Assembly (NCBI GenBank): GCA_036506795.1
Contig: DASXRC010000007.1
Location: 1-5,119, forward strand
Length of the DNA stretch: 5,119 bases
Reading direction: 5' to 3'
Origin: DASXRC01 sp036506795
GTDB taxonomy: Bacteria; Actinomycetota; Actinomycetes; Mycobacteriales; Micromonosporaceae
Program-made: the position numbers and the translations under genes
The notes under the pieces: generated by a model
The model's input: the letters and a program-made list of their open reading frames with translations, nothing else
Database searches by the model: none
What the model was told of the DNA's origin: nothing
Shown: piece after piece, positions 4,852 through 5,119 of the stretch
Layout of the letters: every line of letters begins with the position of its first letter
How positions within the stretch are numbered: the first letter of the stretch is position 1

Positions 4852-5091
4852 GTGGACGACGCGACTGTGTCGGTGGCGGTCGTTGCCAGCCGCACGGAGG
4901 CGGAACTGATCGTCGGCATGCTGCGCAGTCACGGCTTGCGAGCAGCCTTGGCGGCCGACGATGCCGGAGGACAGTTCCCGCAGCTGCAACTGGAGGGTGT
5001 TCGGGTGCTGGTCGCCGCCTCCGATGAAGCCTCGGCCCGTCGGCTCCTAGCCGATCCCGATGACACTGCCGGACCGGACGACGTCGACTAG
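4852..5091 (+). CDS. DUF2007-type small protein (putative signal-transducing protein)
   Basis: Protein of 79 residues resembling DUF2007, a small fold related to the PII-like/ferredoxin-like group and often called a putative prokaryotic signal-transducing protein; no biochemical role is established. It has the usual pattern: a first strand VSVAVVAS (6-13), a helix with TEAELIVGMLRSHGL (15-29), a second strand RAALAADDAGG (30-40), the VRVLVAASD strand (50-58) and a helix EASARRLLAD (59-68). It ends in an acidic tail (DPDDTAGPDDVD), possibly disordered. The start is GTG, with AGAGGAG 8 bases upstream at 4837-4843. It is the only gene on this side of the spacer; its downstream neighbour lies outside the window. 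Confidence 0.8.
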   Translation: MDDATVSVAVVASRTEAELIVGMLRSHGLRAALAADDAGGQFPQLQLEGVRVLVAASDEASARRLLADPDDTAGPDDVD

Positions 5092-5119
5092 CTCCGGCTT
5101 CCTTCCGTCAAAGCCCGTC

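Overview
The window is high-GC DNA with strong G/C at third codon positions, GTG and TTG starts, and TAnnnT-type -10 elements. The gene families (an ECF41/SigJ-type sigma factor, a membrane SpoIIE-type phosphatase, an RlpA-like protein with a Thr/Pro-rich linker, a DUF2007 protein) point to a filamentous actinobacterium. I lean towards a Micromonosporaceae-like genome, but the sequence does not prove a genus.

Left part, minus strand (1-878): an ECF41-family sigma factor gene runs off the left edge. Directly upstream, and overlapping its start, is a 55-codon in-frame remnant of an NAD-dependent epimerase gene. The remnant has kept its ribosome-binding site, its first residues (MRVFVAG) and its native C-terminus, but has lost almost all of the enzyme. 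Upstream of it lies a near-match to the ECF41 target promoter. Epimerases of this kind are typical partners and targets of ECF41 factors. The partner gene therefore appears to have been reduced to a leader ORF between the promoter and the sigma gene.

Middle, minus strand (1019-2925): a two-gene unit reads from a vegetative-type promoter. The first gene encodes a membrane-anchored RlpA-like double-psi beta-barrel protein. The second encodes a PP2C/SpoIIE-type phosphatase with four predicted membrane helices. Stop and start share the bases TTGA, so translation is probably coupled. The unit links a cell-wall protein with a serine/threonine phosphatase.

Divergent spacer (2860-3105): it holds the minus-strand promoter, overlapping palindromes around CGTTCGGCCGAACG, and a -10 element placed for leaderless transcription of the plus-strand gene.

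Right part (3106-5119): small single-domain genes. These are an antibiotic-biosynthesis-monooxygenase family protein (+), a tandem-ACT protein (+), a VOC/glyoxalase-like protein (-, convergent with the ACT gene) and a DUF2007 protein (+). The gap between the first two holds a frameshifted minus-strand remnant of a fibronectin type III domain.

No RNA gene, insertion sequence or CRISPR array was seen. I found no clearly new multi-gene system. The most unusual structure is the collapsed ECF41-epimerase module.
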